DNA from: Oscillospiraceae bacterium
GTDB taxonomy: Bacteria > Bacillota > Clostridia > Oscillospirales > Oscillospiraceae
NCBI GenBank assembly: GCA_902761635.1
Contig: CACWLG010000002.1
Span: 62,001 to 126,000, forward strand
Length of the DNA stretch: 64,000 nucleotides
Direction: 5' to 3'
Made by a program: the position numbers and the translations under genes. The notes beneath the pieces were generated by a model. It was not told the DNA's origin. It saw only the letters and a program-made list of their open reading frames with translations, and searched no databases. Positions 44,732 to 53,753 of this stretch are shown here, one piece after another (positions within the stretch are counted from its first letter, which is position 1; each line of letters starts with the position of its first letter).

Positions 44732-45391
44732 GTCTTGTGGATCTGTATCTGTTTCGCCAAGTAAGGGCCTGGCAACCGTTCTGTTGAAGAAAGCAATCAG
44801 CGGCCCCATGAAAAAGGCGGTGATGATGGTGCCTATACCGACTGAGCCGAAAATCTGTACTGCGCGCATGCCGGAGATCAGGCACAGCACAATACCTGCG
44901 ATTACGCAAATGCTGTCGGTTACGATGCGGCAGACCTGAAACGGAATCCGTGTCTGTCGCTCAGACCATACCAGGGCAACAGCGTCATAAGTGGAGACAC
45001 CCAGATCTGCTGTGAAGTAGAGCGCAGAGGCCAGGGAAAGAATAACAAGCCCTGCTAAAAACAGTGCCACCCGAACGCCGATTCCGGGAGCCGGGAACAG
45101 CTTGGCACATTGTGCCTGGGAGAACTCTACTACGTAGCCCAGCAGAAAAAGGTTGATGAAAGTCGCAAGCCCGATTTTGTGTCGGTCCATGATAAGTGAA
45201 AAAGCCAGCAGCAGAAGATTGACGATTACATACAGCGTTCCAAAACGAATAGGAATCACTGCGTCAAGACCGCTCATGAGTGCCTGAAAGGGATCAACGC
45301 CGAAAGCCGCGTGCTTGAACATTCCAACACTCAATCCACAGATAACAACACCGAAGATACTCATCATGATACGCTTTGTATATGTACTCAT
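44708..45391 (-). CDS. YczE/YitT-like membrane protein
   Basis: 227 residues, about five or six spans. GLSVGMFKHAAFGVDPFQALM at the start and YFTADLGVSTYDAVALVWSE in the second half show the internal repeat of the YczE/YyaS/YitT group. FQVCRIVTDSICVIAGIVL matches a further helix. Function in the group is unknown. AAGGGGC seven bases before the ATG at 45391 sets the start. The gene is at the left edge of the low-G+C, remnant-rich zone. Confidence 0.82.
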   Translation of the reverse strand: MSTYTKRIMMSIFGVVICGLSVGMFKHAAFGVDPFQALMSGLDAVIPIRFGTLYVIVNLLLLAFSLIMDRHKIGLATFINLFLLGYVVEFSQAQCAKLFPAPGIGVRVALFLAGLVILSLASALYFTADLGVSTYDAVALVWSERQTRIPFQVCRIVTDSICVIAGIVLCLISGMRAVQIFGSVGIGTIITAFFMGPLIAFFNRTVARPLLGETDTDPQDKTGRSRT

Positions 45392-45399
45392 TCTTATTG

Positions 45400-45818
45400 C
45401 CCCTTTCAAGACTGCTGCAAATCCCGGAAGCGGATGCCAACGATGCAGCCTTCATGTTCTCCGCGCTCAACGACGCTGTATATAAAGCCCGGAAGCTCCC
45501 CGGCTCTCCGGGGGCTTCAACCTCACCAGGGAAGAACTGGCGGAGCTTGCTCGGAAAAACTGTAAGAAATACCGCCTGTACGGTAAACGGAACATCTGGT
45601 TCTTTCTCTTGTGTAGAGCGTTTGAAGAGACAAGAAACGAGACTCGTGAACAGACCTATCGGGTCAGCAGCCTCTATTCTGTTCATGCAAAAAAGGCCAA
45701 TTTACGGGAAAACAAAAGGCAATACCGCATAATTCGGCAAGAGCAGATCCTGAGAAAATTTGGTTTTGATAAAGGCACTTTTTCGCAGATGTACTTTGTG
45801 TACCTCAAGAAAAAGTGA
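45400..45818 (+). pseudogene. Decayed gene of unknown family
   Basis: ADANDAAFMFSALNDAVYK in one frame continues after a shift near 45510 as GFNLTREELAELARKNCKKY and on to a stop at 45818 (end YFVYLKKK). The joined reading looks like real protein sequence, with basic and helical character, but there is no start codon with a ribosome site. I do not recognise it; a mobile-element origin is plausible given the neighbours. Confidence 0.4.
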
Positions 45819-46054
45819 CGAAATCAGGGCGCAAATTTTCCAGGAGATGCCGAAGGCGGATTGTGCTAATCCGCACACGAAAGATGCCAAGGTGAATTGT
45901 TCAGGGGCAGATATAAGCATAAAGAGAGAGCCGGCAAGAACATCATCGTACCAACTGCCATAAAACGAAGCAGGCGCGCTGCTCCGTACGCCAGTTTGGA
46001 AGTGATAAAAAGAGTAATATCAATCTCCCGACCAGGGGAAAAGATATGGAAAAG

Positions 46055-46254
46055 TCACCGGTTTTCATCAGCCCTGAACAGCGGCTGCATGCTGCGGTGG
46101 ATCGAGCCGGCGCTGTCACACGTCACATGGAAATCCAGATATTCAACCTTGATCCCGCGCTCTTTCAGCTCTTTCCCGATGGTATCCCGAAATGCAATAT
46201 CTGTGATGCAGACCTTCGGGTTGATGGCCATCCCGTTGTCACCCGGACGCTTCT
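46055..46254 (-). pseudogene. Possible remnant of an amidinotransferase-like enzyme
   Basis: The minus strand encodes MAINPKVCITDIAFRDTIGK, then ELKERGIKVEYLDFHV, then DSAGSIHRSMQPLFRADE. The layout resembles the C-terminal end of the amidinotransferase/arginine deiminase group, where the last motif reads GxxHCxTxPL with a catalytic Cys; here that position is Arg. Only the tail remains. Confidence 0.4.
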
Positions 46255-46419
46255 TCAGGACAGCCTGGTCTGAATGACATTCAACCCGTTATTCTTTGCA
46301 TATTCCCGGACGACATCCGTATTGCCAAACAGCGCCTTGACCTTCCCGCCTGCGAATGCGCCATCCGCAATCACGCTTACGGAATCCGGAATAATCACGT
46401 ATTCTGCCGCAGTATTCAT
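46255..46419 (-). pseudogene. Fragment of a BspA-type leucine-rich repeat protein
   Basis: 54 codons from ATG 46419: EYVIIPDSVSVIADGAFAGG, then VREYAKNNGLNVI. This is one LRR_5 unit plus the closing segment seen in larger surface proteins. There is no signal peptide and no clear ribosome site, so it is most likely the end of a lost gene. Confidence 0.5.
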
Positions 46420-46547
46420 GCTGTTTCACATTGATTCATCACGGTTTGCGTTAAGCTCTAAAGGCTAAAAATAAGTAAAACTCAGCCTCTCCCAAAAATC
46501 AACTTAACTTTTCGGGCAAGAAAGAGACCAAAATAGTGGAAAAACAA

Positions 46548-46579
46548 AAAGAATCTGCATCTTTCGATGCAGATTCTTT
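46548..46579 (-). terminator. Strong hairpin with T-run on the minus strand
   Basis: AAAGAATCTGCATC (46548-46561) is perfectly inverted at 46566-46579; the minus strand continues TTTTTGTTTTTCC. No intact gene lies directly upstream; the nearest is the HD protein gene ending at 46979. Confidence 0.78.
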
Positions 46580-46606
46580 GTCTAATCCGTACACTAAAGA
46601 TGCCTC

Positions 46607-46718
46607 TCCCAAAATCGGAGCTCAGTGGAGTAAGTCCAATTTGGAGAAGAAAGAAGGAGCTTACGGATATGCAGGTTTCGCGGCACTTACGCAAACCGTG
46701 GAAACGGAATTGAACTTA
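46607..46718 (+). repeat. Dispersed stem-loop repeat, copy 2
   Basis: Diverged copy of the element at 514-624. The shared part runs AAAGAAGGAG, CGGATATGCAGGTTTCGCGG, CACTTACG, AAACCGTGGAAACGGAA. Both hairpins are kept in form although the first stem has a different sequence (around CTCCCAAAATCGG and CCAATTTGGAG). From about 46720 to 46978 I see nothing else. Confidence 0.6.
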
Positions 46719-46978
46719 TTTTTCTGGCGTAGAGCAATCGATTAAAAATCCTACACTTGATTTTTTAACCGGTGCACAAGCTTTATATATTCCTTATGAA
46801 ATGACAACGCATCCAACATAATGGGTTTATAAAATGAGTATACTCTATAGCATTATCTTATCTCAAAACTCTAAACAGGTATTTCCAATATTGTTCATTT
46901 ATGGGAATTGTTATTGGCCGCCTTCAACATTTCATGTGTGCTCCCTTAATTAATCACGGATGCTTCAAGCAAATATTC

Positions 46979-49765
46979 CTACGGCTTATCGACCCGCTGG
47001 AACAGTGGATACCATCTTTTTTCCTTTGAACCCAGCCAAAGCGCCGTCATTGTGTATGTGGGCGTGTTCCACGGGAAAACGATGAGCTGTTGGTCATTAT
47101 TATAGCCCAACACACTGTCATAGATTCGGGCGTCGTCCCAGTTTTTCTTTCGCTCGCCCCCCTCATGGGCTTTTTCCTGTATCAGCATTTGTCCCGCAGC
47201 TTCAAAATACTTACGTACAACGTCGCGTGCATCCTTGTCTGGAGCACTTCTCTGTTTGAAATACCCCATTGGCATGTCCTCGTGCGAGATCAGCCGTACA
47301 TTTTTCATGCCCAGTTCCTTCAGTCTTTCACAAAATTTGTTCTCATTGTCGCGGTTATAGAAAAGGAACGTGAAGAACAATTCCGCCTGTTTAAGTGCTT
47401 CCTTCATGTCCTCCGAAAGCTCTTTCACGTGGATTTCAGCAGTCTGGCGCTGTTCCACCGGAACGCCCATATATGATTCAAACATGGATGTGATCTGACG
47501 TGCCGATGAAAACGCATCCTCTATAAAAACAATCACCGGTTTCAATTCTTCCGGTTTCAGTTCCTCCAGCCTGCAAACGGAATAAGGAGCCGCCTGGTAA
47601 CAATCCTTATAAATTTGATTGACATCGTTGATCTGGTAGGATATCTGGCTTCCACCGTCCTGTACCGTGCCTAAATTACAAAGCTGTATCTGATCTGTGA
47701 CGAAACCGCAGTCCATGACCTTTTTCAGATTTGACTTTAAAGCGGTAAGGATTTCCGAGTGCGTCACAACGCGCACATTTTCCAGTAGCTCCAGGCAGCC
47801 GCGTACGAACAGATCAAAATCTCCAAGTTCATTTCGAAACCGACAGAACTGCTTGATAAATGAAATCAGGCTCGGTGCGTCGATGCTCCGTCTTCCGCCA
47901 CGCTCGATATCAAAACGCTCATATGTTTTCCACTTGTCCACCAAGGCGTCGATTCTAGATGCATGTCGCTTAATCTCTTCATCAGGGATCAGGGCATAAG
48001 CGTCCCCAAAATAATCGGCGCGGTCAAGCGCACATTTGATTTTTGCAATTTCTGCCTCGTCGGCCTCATCGTATATGATTGTATCATTCATCAGCAGACC
48101 ATACTTTTCGAACAGCACTTTCTCCGCTGCAATGTATACGATGTAGCGGTCTTCTTCACGAGAAACCAAATAATTCTGCGGTTTTCGCGTCGTACGGCTC
48201 TTCAGCCAGTTATCCGCTTCAAAAATCATGTTGCGATCCCGATTGATTTTATCGGCAATCGCAATATTACTGTTCAAAGATGCCGATGAGATTTCCGGCG
48301 TAATGATGAGCAAGATGTCCGTTTTACTGCTGAAACTGAACTGGCCGCAGTCCTTCAACAAATTCTTGATTTTTTTGACCTCTGCCTCGACCCCATCCAA
48401 GAAAGAACTCTGCATTTTTGGATCCCTGTCAATGAAGGTCTTGGGATAAAACGAGGTTCCCATCTGCCCGACATCCGATAGGTTCTCACTGGTGAACGAA
48501 ATGCAGCGCTTGAACAGGCTACGCAGACTTAGTTCGGACAATATGCTGCACGCCTCAGCAAACATCGCCTCGTCTGTAATCAAGAAATCCTTGCCCGCAA
48601 TTTCTTCGACGGATTTTCGGAAATTTCTGTTTACAATTACAGCATCGTCAAGCCGCATGATCGTCCCGTAGCCGTCCAGCAGCCCTTTCGTACTCCTGTC
48701 GAGCTTTCTCAGCGCATAGCGTAGCATCTCCTCCGCAGTAAGTACCTTTTGATGGAAATAAATATTTTCAAACATCATATAGCGGGAAATGATCAGTTGA
48801 TCGATCGTGTTAATCGCGGCTGGCGCAATTCCCAGTTTATAAACTCTATCAGCGTGCTCATTCGCCACGGACAGCATACTGTAGCTCTGCCGTGACGGAA
48901 CCATACGCAGCTTTTGGAACACACGGGACATGTCCACGGCGACAGGGACGCCCGTCATGTGGGAATCTCGCCGCAAATAATCAAGTTTGTCCGAATCAAT
49001 CTGCCCACAGATGATTTGAGAATACGGAATAGTTTTTTCAGAATACGGAAAGCCGATAATAAGACAACATATCTTTTCAACGACGACATTTTGTCTACTA
49101 TTGTTAAACTGAAGCTGATTCAACCCGCCGTCCACCACGGAAAGCAATTCTCGGACGCTGGGAGAGTTTACAATCAGGACAGATATGATCTCAGACAGGG
49201 ATGGTTTAATCTGCAGTTTTCTTTTGAACTGATTTCTGAGTGTATCGATTTCTGGATACTTGCTGTAGCGGGTATCCGCCTGGAAGAAACGCTCGGATGC
49301 ATGGCTACAAAACATGTGACCGCAATCATGAAATATTGCAGCTAGCCGGACAATCTGCTCAACATCGGACTCCATCGGTATTTCCTTTTTACGCAGTTCC
49401 CTCTCAATTTGCGACCACATAGAAGAAGCTGTCTGCAATACGCCAAGCGTATGGGAGAGACGGCTGTGATTCGCGCTGCTATATAAAAAATCCGCCAAAC
49501 CGAGCTGCTTGATCTTTCGAAGCCGCTGAAGGATAGGACTGTTCAAAACAAAAATCTCACCCTCGTTAATCTCAATAGTCCCCCACACGGCATCATAAAA
49601 ATTTTTTGTATGGTTTGGAGAGAGCGTATGCTGGTTGCAATACAGCCTAGTCCTTTCCGTGTAATCGCGCAGCAGCGTTTGGGTAAAGAGCTCTATTTCG
49701 CCGCGCAACCGATCCAAGTCCGGACAGGAACCCTTTTCGGTCAACAATTCTAAAACTGTTCCCAT
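46979..49765 (-). CDS. SAMHD1-like HD phosphohydrolase fused to a phosphoribosyltransferase-like domain
   Basis: 928 residues. The amino half is an HD hydrolase of the SAMHD1/dNTPase type: SRLSHTLGVLQTASSMW near residue 100, IFHDCGHMFCSHASERFF near 145, and GQIDSDKLDYLRRDSHMTG near 270, which is the usual DVDKxDYxxRD site. The last 250 residues have PVIVFIEDAFSSARQITSMF, like the PRPP loop of phosphoribosyltransferases with altered residues. Such fusions occur in bacterial conflict systems. ATG 49765 is preferred (AGGTGTGG upstream); it overlaps the small gene before it by 16 bases. Lower G+C than the host. Confidence 0.82.
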   Translation of the reverse strand: MGTVLELLTEKGSCPDLDRLRGEIELFTQTLLRDYTERTRLYCNQHTLSPNHTKNFYDAVWGTIEINEGEIFVLNSPILQRLRKIKQLGLADFLYSSANHSRLSHTLGVLQTASSMWSQIERELRKKEIPMESDVEQIVRLAAIFHDCGHMFCSHASERFFQADTRYSKYPEIDTLRNQFKRKLQIKPSLSEIISVLIVNSPSVRELLSVVDGGLNQLQFNNSRQNVVVEKICCLIIGFPYSEKTIPYSQIICGQIDSDKLDYLRRDSHMTGVPVAVDMSRVFQKLRMVPSRQSYSMLSVANEHADRVYKLGIAPAAINTIDQLIISRYMMFENIYFHQKVLTAEEMLRYALRKLDRSTKGLLDGYGTIMRLDDAVIVNRNFRKSVEEIAGKDFLITDEAMFAEACSILSELSLRSLFKRCISFTSENLSDVGQMGTSFYPKTFIDRDPKMQSSFLDGVEAEVKKIKNLLKDCGQFSFSSKTDILLIITPEISSASLNSNIAIADKINRDRNMIFEADNWLKSRTTRKPQNYLVSREEDRYIVYIAAEKVLFEKYGLLMNDTIIYDEADEAEIAKIKCALDRADYFGDAYALIPDEEIKRHASRIDALVDKWKTYERFDIERGGRRSIDAPSLISFIKQFCRFRNELGDFDLFVRGCLELLENVRVVTHSEILTALKSNLKKVMDCGFVTDQIQLCNLGTVQDGGSQISYQINDVNQIYKDCYQAAPYSVCRLEELKPEELKPVIVFIEDAFSSARQITSMFESYMGVPVEQRQTAEIHVKELSEDMKEALKQAELFFTFLFYNRDNENKFCERLKELGMKNVRLISHEDMPMGYFKQRSAPDKDARDVVRKYFEAAGQMLIQEKAHEGGERKKNWDDARIYDSVLGYNNDQQLIVFPWNTPTYTMTALWLGSKEKRWYPLFQRVDKP

Positions 49766-50172
49766 ACAACCACACCTGCCGCTTCGCAAAAAATATTCGC
49801 AATTTGGGAAAACTGTTCGTTGGTAATTGCAAGATCCGTCACTTCATGCAGTATTTTGTTGGCGTAATAAGGGGTCATATTTATGCTCAGCGTCCGCCAA
49901 TACGGGTTCTTCATGGAGGAAAAACCAATAATGTCACCGTTCAGCTCAATGAGCATATCCTGTAGCTGGTTATATTCCTCCTGCACCGGCGTTTTCACAA
50001 AAGCGTCGGAAACCATCTCATAGGTATCTTCCGGAACCATCGCTACCAGTGAGGTCTGGAGCGCCTGTACACCCGCATTGTACGCCGCACCGGAAAAAGG
50101 AATGTCCCGTACACCGTTCTGATACAGGCTTGCTAAAAACTTCCTTAAAAAAACAGATACTTCTGAATTCAA
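49750..50172 (-). CDS. Small unknown protein coupled to the HD-PRTase gene
   Basis: 140 residues from a TTG start (50170-50172); a stop codon lies just upstream in frame, so no earlier start exists. GGGGGG lies eight bases before the TTG. The protein is mainly helical (SVFLRKFLASLYQNGV, EYNQLQDMLIELNGDIIGF, ITNEQFSQIANIFCEAAGV) with no domain I recognise. It overlaps the HD-PRTase gene and is probably its partner or regulator, perhaps a sensor or inhibitor. Confidence 0.68.
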   Translation of the reverse strand: MNSEVSVFLRKFLASLYQNGVRDIPFSGAAYNAGVQALQTSLVAMVPEDTYEMVSDAFVKTPVQEEYNQLQDMLIELNGDIIGFSSMKNPYWRTLSINMTPYYANKILHEVTDLAITNEQFSQIANIFCEAAGVVVWEQF

Positions 50173-50208
50173 CTTTTATACCCCCCACTTTTTCTATTGG
50201 GCTGCCAG

Positions 50209-50295
50209 AACCATCTGCGGTCGTGGTTGTATTATGCCGTTTCGCGGCGGTAGCTCCCGTATCCAAAAGGCGGAAACTGTAGCCACCAGATGGTT
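50209..50295 (-). promoter_or_regulatory. Possible structured 5' leader of the defence-like operon
   Basis: AACCATCTG (50209-50217) and CAGATGGTT (50287-50295) are a perfect 9-bp inverted repeat enclosing 69 bases with smaller stems. It lies between the promoter and the TTG start. It does not match a riboswitch I know. Confidence 0.45.
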
Positions 50296-50301
50296 TGCAG
50301 T

Positions 50302-50330
50302 ATTATATCATAAACTGTATCATTTATCCA
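50302..50330 (-). promoter_or_regulatory. Promoter of the defence-like operon
   Basis: Minus-strand TGGATA (50325-50330), 17 bases, TATAAT (50302-50307). Confidence 0.6.
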
Positions 50331-50493
50331 CTATGAATTTGACATTATCCCAAAAACAGAATCATGCGTATTAACCAAGCACTAAAATGACCAATTACTG
50401 GTCGCATCTTAAGACACACCGAAAACCTTCCTAACTACTTCATTTGCTGATAATATCCTTGCCACAAGCGTATTAATACCAAAGTGAGAGATA

Positions 50494-50796
50494 GTGACAG
50501 CAGCGGTAAGGGAAACAGATGACAAAGAGCGGAGCTTTCTTCGCCAGTTTTTTGTCTACATGTGTTCCATAGAACAGCCGTACCGCTTTGCCTGCCGATT
50601 GGCAAAAATCCTTACGGAGTTACTGCATCTCGACTTTTGGCGTTTTATAAATCTCATTGAACACAAACGCCCCTCTGTGCGCCTGATATCGCAGCAAGTG
50701 TGTCACGTTGCTCTTGCTCTAGTAAACGACATAATTCCCGTCTCCGTCGCAGTAGATGCCGAACGTGTGAGGGAACACTATAGTTCTACCCGATGA
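50494..50796 (-). pseudogene. Possible decayed gene between the defence-like unit and the recombinases
   Basis: Read on the minus strand one frame gives FGIYCDGDGNYVVY, a stop, SNVTHLLRYQAHRGAFVFNE, IYKTPKVEMQ, a stop, and LRKDFCQSAGKAVRL. It looks like genuine protein interrupted by two stops. No family recognised. The rest of 50331-50890 holds nothing I can support. Confidence 0.3.
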
Positions 50797-50892
50797 AAAA
50801 CCGCATCTGCCAAAATGTCCACCCCCTTCTAAACAAAAAGGCTTTGAATTCTTCGGTGCACTCCCTCTGAATTATATTCTATACTATAACAG

Positions 50893-51354
50893 AGTGCCAC
50901 GTTCATGGCAATTTTTTGAAATTTGTGGAGCGGTCGAGCTTCTCCTTCTGAACACTTGGGAACAGTTCATCGGAAATGATGGTCTCATGCGTGCCGCGGT
51001 AAAGATACCGCGATCCGTATCCTGTATTACTTTTTCCTTACATTGTTTTCTGTAGAAGCATCCTTCCGTTGTACTTCTCATTTGACAGCAGCTTGCTGTT
51101 TGCCCTAGCGGTTCCATTTGAGCTTGTAGGTCGGAAACGGAATACCTTGTCAGGCAAGTCCGTCCGCAATTTTGCCGTGGCTTTTTCCCACGGCGTACTG
51201 CGAAAACATCCACCTGACCACTAACTTCTTCCTCATTGATCACAAGGTCGCAATTTGAAGTGACATTGTATCCGTAGCACTTCCGCTGTGTTAACTTAGC
51301 TGTGCCGTCCCAGAAATAGCGGCGAAACCCCACTTTAATAATGCTATGTTGCAA
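50893..51354 (-). pseudogene. Remnant of a large serine recombinase
   Basis: Minus-strand pieces in different frames match the recombinase domain: GTAKLTQRKCYGYNV and DLVINEEEVSGQVDVFAV (compare GYxxDxxGxLVINEEEAxVV), and RYLYRGTHETIISDELFPSV followed by QKEKLDRSTNFKKLP and a stop. The catalytic resolvase domain is missing. It lies directly downstream of three intact recombinase genes. Confidence 0.7.
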
Positions 51355-51393
51355 TGAACATTATATGTAAAATCAGGAGTGCTGTCAAAGGGT

Positions 51394-53004
51394 TCATTTC
51401 ATTCTCTGCCTGATCTCGATCCCACCGTGCAGGCAAACGAGGATTTCTTCCGAAGATAAAATCTTGACCCAATCCACAAGCTGTCGAATCGTGGAATCGT
51501 TCCAGACGGTGATTTCGGAGGAACTATTCTCCATAATCTCCACCGCCTGTTTAATCCGATGATCTGCCTCGCTCCCCGCCCTGTGCGCTTCGATGTTTTT
51601 GCGCTTTTCTTTCAGATCCGCCATTTCCTCAGCAAGCGTCCGGAAGCGTTCGGTATAAGAGTCATCCCCAAAGTCGCCTGCGGCTTTGGCCAGCAGGGTC
51701 TGGAATTCCTGCTCCAGTTCCAGCAGCCGCCTGGTGATGTCCGCGAGGCTCATGGTGTTGTCGAGTGCCGGGAGCAACTCAATCTCCATTGCTCCGGCAA
51801 TTTGATTGATCAGCACATTCTTTTCACTCATGGCAGAATTGATTGCCGCAAGGATCGCGGCCTGCAATCTATCTTCATCCACAGTCGGAGAGCTGTGGCA
51901 GTATTTCGTCCCATAGTCCAGCCTGCTGACGCAGCGCCAGACAATCCTCTTTTTCCCATTCTTTGACCAAGTCGTGCGCTTATATTTGGTACCGCACTCC
52001 CCGCAGTATACACGGTCTGAGAGTGCATATTTGCTCGTGTAGCAGGATTGCCCGGTCAGCGCGTTTTTGGACGGGCTGCGGAGAGCGGCACGTCTTGCAA
52101 ACTCCGCCTGCACCGCGTCATAGGTCTCCCGGTCTATGATGGCCGGGTGATTATTCTGCACCAGATACATGGGGCGCTCTCCATTGTTTTTTACAGCCTT
52201 GTGCGTGATGCAGTCGGTGGTATAGGTCTTTTGCATCAGGACGTCGCCGCAGTATTTCTCACTGGTGAGGATGCCTCTAATACAACCGAGCGGCCATTCC
52301 GCTATGCCCTTCTTGTTGGGAATCCTTCTGTCTTCCAGCCAATTCTGGATCATGCGAAGACTCGCACCGGCAAGGTATCTGGCGTAGATTTCTTCCACAA
52401 CTTCTGCCTGCTCGGGGATGATTTCCGGATTTCCATCTTCGCCGCGCTGGTATCCATACAGTTTTTTATATTGAATCCTGACCTTGCCCTCTTTCATGGA
52501 TTGCTGTACACCCCATCGGACATTGGCGCTGATGGATTCGACCTCCTGCTGGGCAAAAGCGCCGTGAAGGGTGATCAGAAATTCGCTGTCTTCCTGCATC
52601 GTGTTGATGTTCTCTTTCTCAAAAATCACCGCCACGCCCCAGCTTTTCAACAGGCGGATATAGTGCAGGCAATCCACCGTGTTTCTGGAGAAGCGAGAGA
52701 TGGATTTCGTCAGGATCAGGTTGATCTTGCCTTTCTTGCAGGCTTTGATCATGCGCATGAACTCATCGCGCTTTTTCGCGGAGGTACCACTGATCCCCTC
52801 GTCGGCGAAGATACCCGCCATGCTCCACTTGGGATTCTGCATGATCAGATCGGTATAGTATTTGCACTGGTTTTCATAGCTGCTCTGCTGTTCTTCTTCC
52901 TCTGTGGATACACGACAATAGGCAGCCACCAGTTCCTGGCGGATTGAGGCTTCGTGTTTAAGCTCCGGCTTCTCCGGAATAATGATTACGCTGCGGGCGC
53001 TCAC
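51394..53004 (-). CDS. Large serine recombinase (third in the array)
   Basis: 536 residues. Resolvase domain at 25-170: VAAYCRVSTEEEEQQSSYEN with the catalytic Ser, FADEGISGTSAKKRDEFMRM, and ILTKSISRFSRNTVDCL with active-site Arg residues. Recombinase domain: QYKKLYGYQRGEDGNPEIIP. Zinc-ribbon: YCGECGTKYKRTTW with CHSS. A coiled coil (LLELEQEFQTLLAKAAGDF, DLKEKRKNIEAHRAG) follows. All catalytic positions look intact. Its start overlaps the stop of the middle gene by four bases. Confidence 0.95.
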   Translation of the reverse strand: MSARSVIIIPEKPELKHEASIRQELVAAYCRVSTEEEEQQSSYENQCKYYTDLIMQNPKWSMAGIFADEGISGTSAKKRDEFMRMIKACKKGKINLILTKSISRFSRNTVDCLHYIRLLKSWGVAVIFEKENINTMQEDSEFLITLHGAFAQQEVESISANVRWGVQQSMKEGKVRIQYKKLYGYQRGEDGNPEIIPEQAEVVEEIYARYLAGASLRMIQNWLEDRRIPNKKGIAEWPLGCIRGILTSEKYCGDVLMQKTYTTDCITHKAVKNNGERPMYLVQNNHPAIIDRETYDAVQAEFARRAALRSPSKNALTGQSCYTSKYALSDRVYCGECGTKYKRTTWSKNGKKRIVWRCVSRLDYGTKYCHSSPTVDEDRLQAAILAAINSAMSEKNVLINQIAGAMEIELLPALDNTMSLADITRRLLELEQEFQTLLAKAAGDFGDDSYTERFRTLAEEMADLKEKRKNIEAHRAGSEADHRIKQAVEIMENSSSEITVWNDSTIRQLVDWVKILSSEEILVCLHGGIEIRQRMK

Positions 53005-53753
53005 GACACATCACTCACTTCTATGATTTGTTTGTTTTTCAGGGTCAGCTTGATCGCTTTTATTTCCACGCTGATCTCCGCCACGGTTTTCCGCAACAGA
53101 TCGGCGGACAATTGCTCCATTGGCGCGGCCTCGCGGAAGATTCTCCGCAGGCGCTCCGTTTCATATTCGTTGTTGTCGATCAACTCGTATTCCGCTTCGG
53201 CCAGGGCTTTTATCAGCTCGGCGGCGCGATCCTCGTCTATGGGTTGCTGGCCCAATGTGGCGTTGAGCGCTCTTTGCGTGCGGAATCGTTTTGTTTGGTC
53301 AGGGTCAGGTGGCACAGGAGATTGCAGGGCATCCGGATTGCGGATCAGCCGATTTATCGCGGCCAGCACACTGGCTTCAACTGTGTCGCTAACGCGACCG
53401 CCGCCAAGGATGCGGATCATACGCTGTGCGGGCGTCTGCCGTTTTGCATGACTCCGTATATTGCGCTGGCGCTGAACTGTGCTGAAGAGTTCCTCAGAGA
53501 TAATTCCCGGATACAGCGCGTCCCCTGAATACCGTTGATCCTGAAGGATACGGTCGATCATGTTTTTGTTCCAAGTCGCTGTTTTGTTATATTGGGTCAT
53601 CTGTCTTGTGTTCAGTTCTTTGGCAATATCACCGAGAGAGGCTCCCATGTTATACATCGTAAAGATCCAGAGCACGCAGTCGGATTCCTTTGTGTTGATT
53701 TGGACCGCTCCGTCTGATATTTCATACCCGAAGGGAATCTTTCGATTTTCCAT
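53001..53753 (-). CDS. Recombinase-domain protein lacking the catalytic resolvase domain
   Basis: 250 residues. It begins directly in the recombinase domain (IPFGYEISDGAVQINTKESD, MGASLGDIAKELNTRQMTQY, ILQDQRYSGDALYPGIISEE) and has a C-terminal helical region, but no catalytic Ser domain and no zinc ribbon. Between two full recombinases in an overlapping operon it is probably a DNA-binding accessory subunit rather than a broken gene: the frame is clean, and start and stop overlap both neighbours. Confidence 0.88.
   Translation of the reverse strand: MENRKIPFGYEISDGAVQINTKESDCVLWIFTMYNMGASLGDIAKELNTRQMTQYNKTATWNKNMIDRILQDQRYSGDALYPGIISEELFSTVQRQRNIRSHAKRQTPAQRMIRILGGGRVSDTVEASVLAAINRLIRNPDALQSPVPPDPDQTKRFRTQRALNATLGQQPIDEDRAAELIKALAEAEYELIDNNEYETERLRRIFREAAPMEQLSADLLRKTVAEISVEIKAIKLTLKNKQIIEVSDVS

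Noticed and set aside
50209-50295. A known riboswitch in the leader of the defence-like operon
   Set aside because: I compared it with GEMM/c-di-GMP, SAM, glycine and lysine motifs from memory and none fits.
50494-50796. 100-codon plus-strand frame
   Set aside because: The minus strand reads more like protein, with two stops; the plus frame has no ribosome site.
53001-53753. Treating the short middle recombinase as a truncated pseudogene
   Set aside because: The frame is clean, the start and stop overlap both neighbours, and the domain boundaries are natural.
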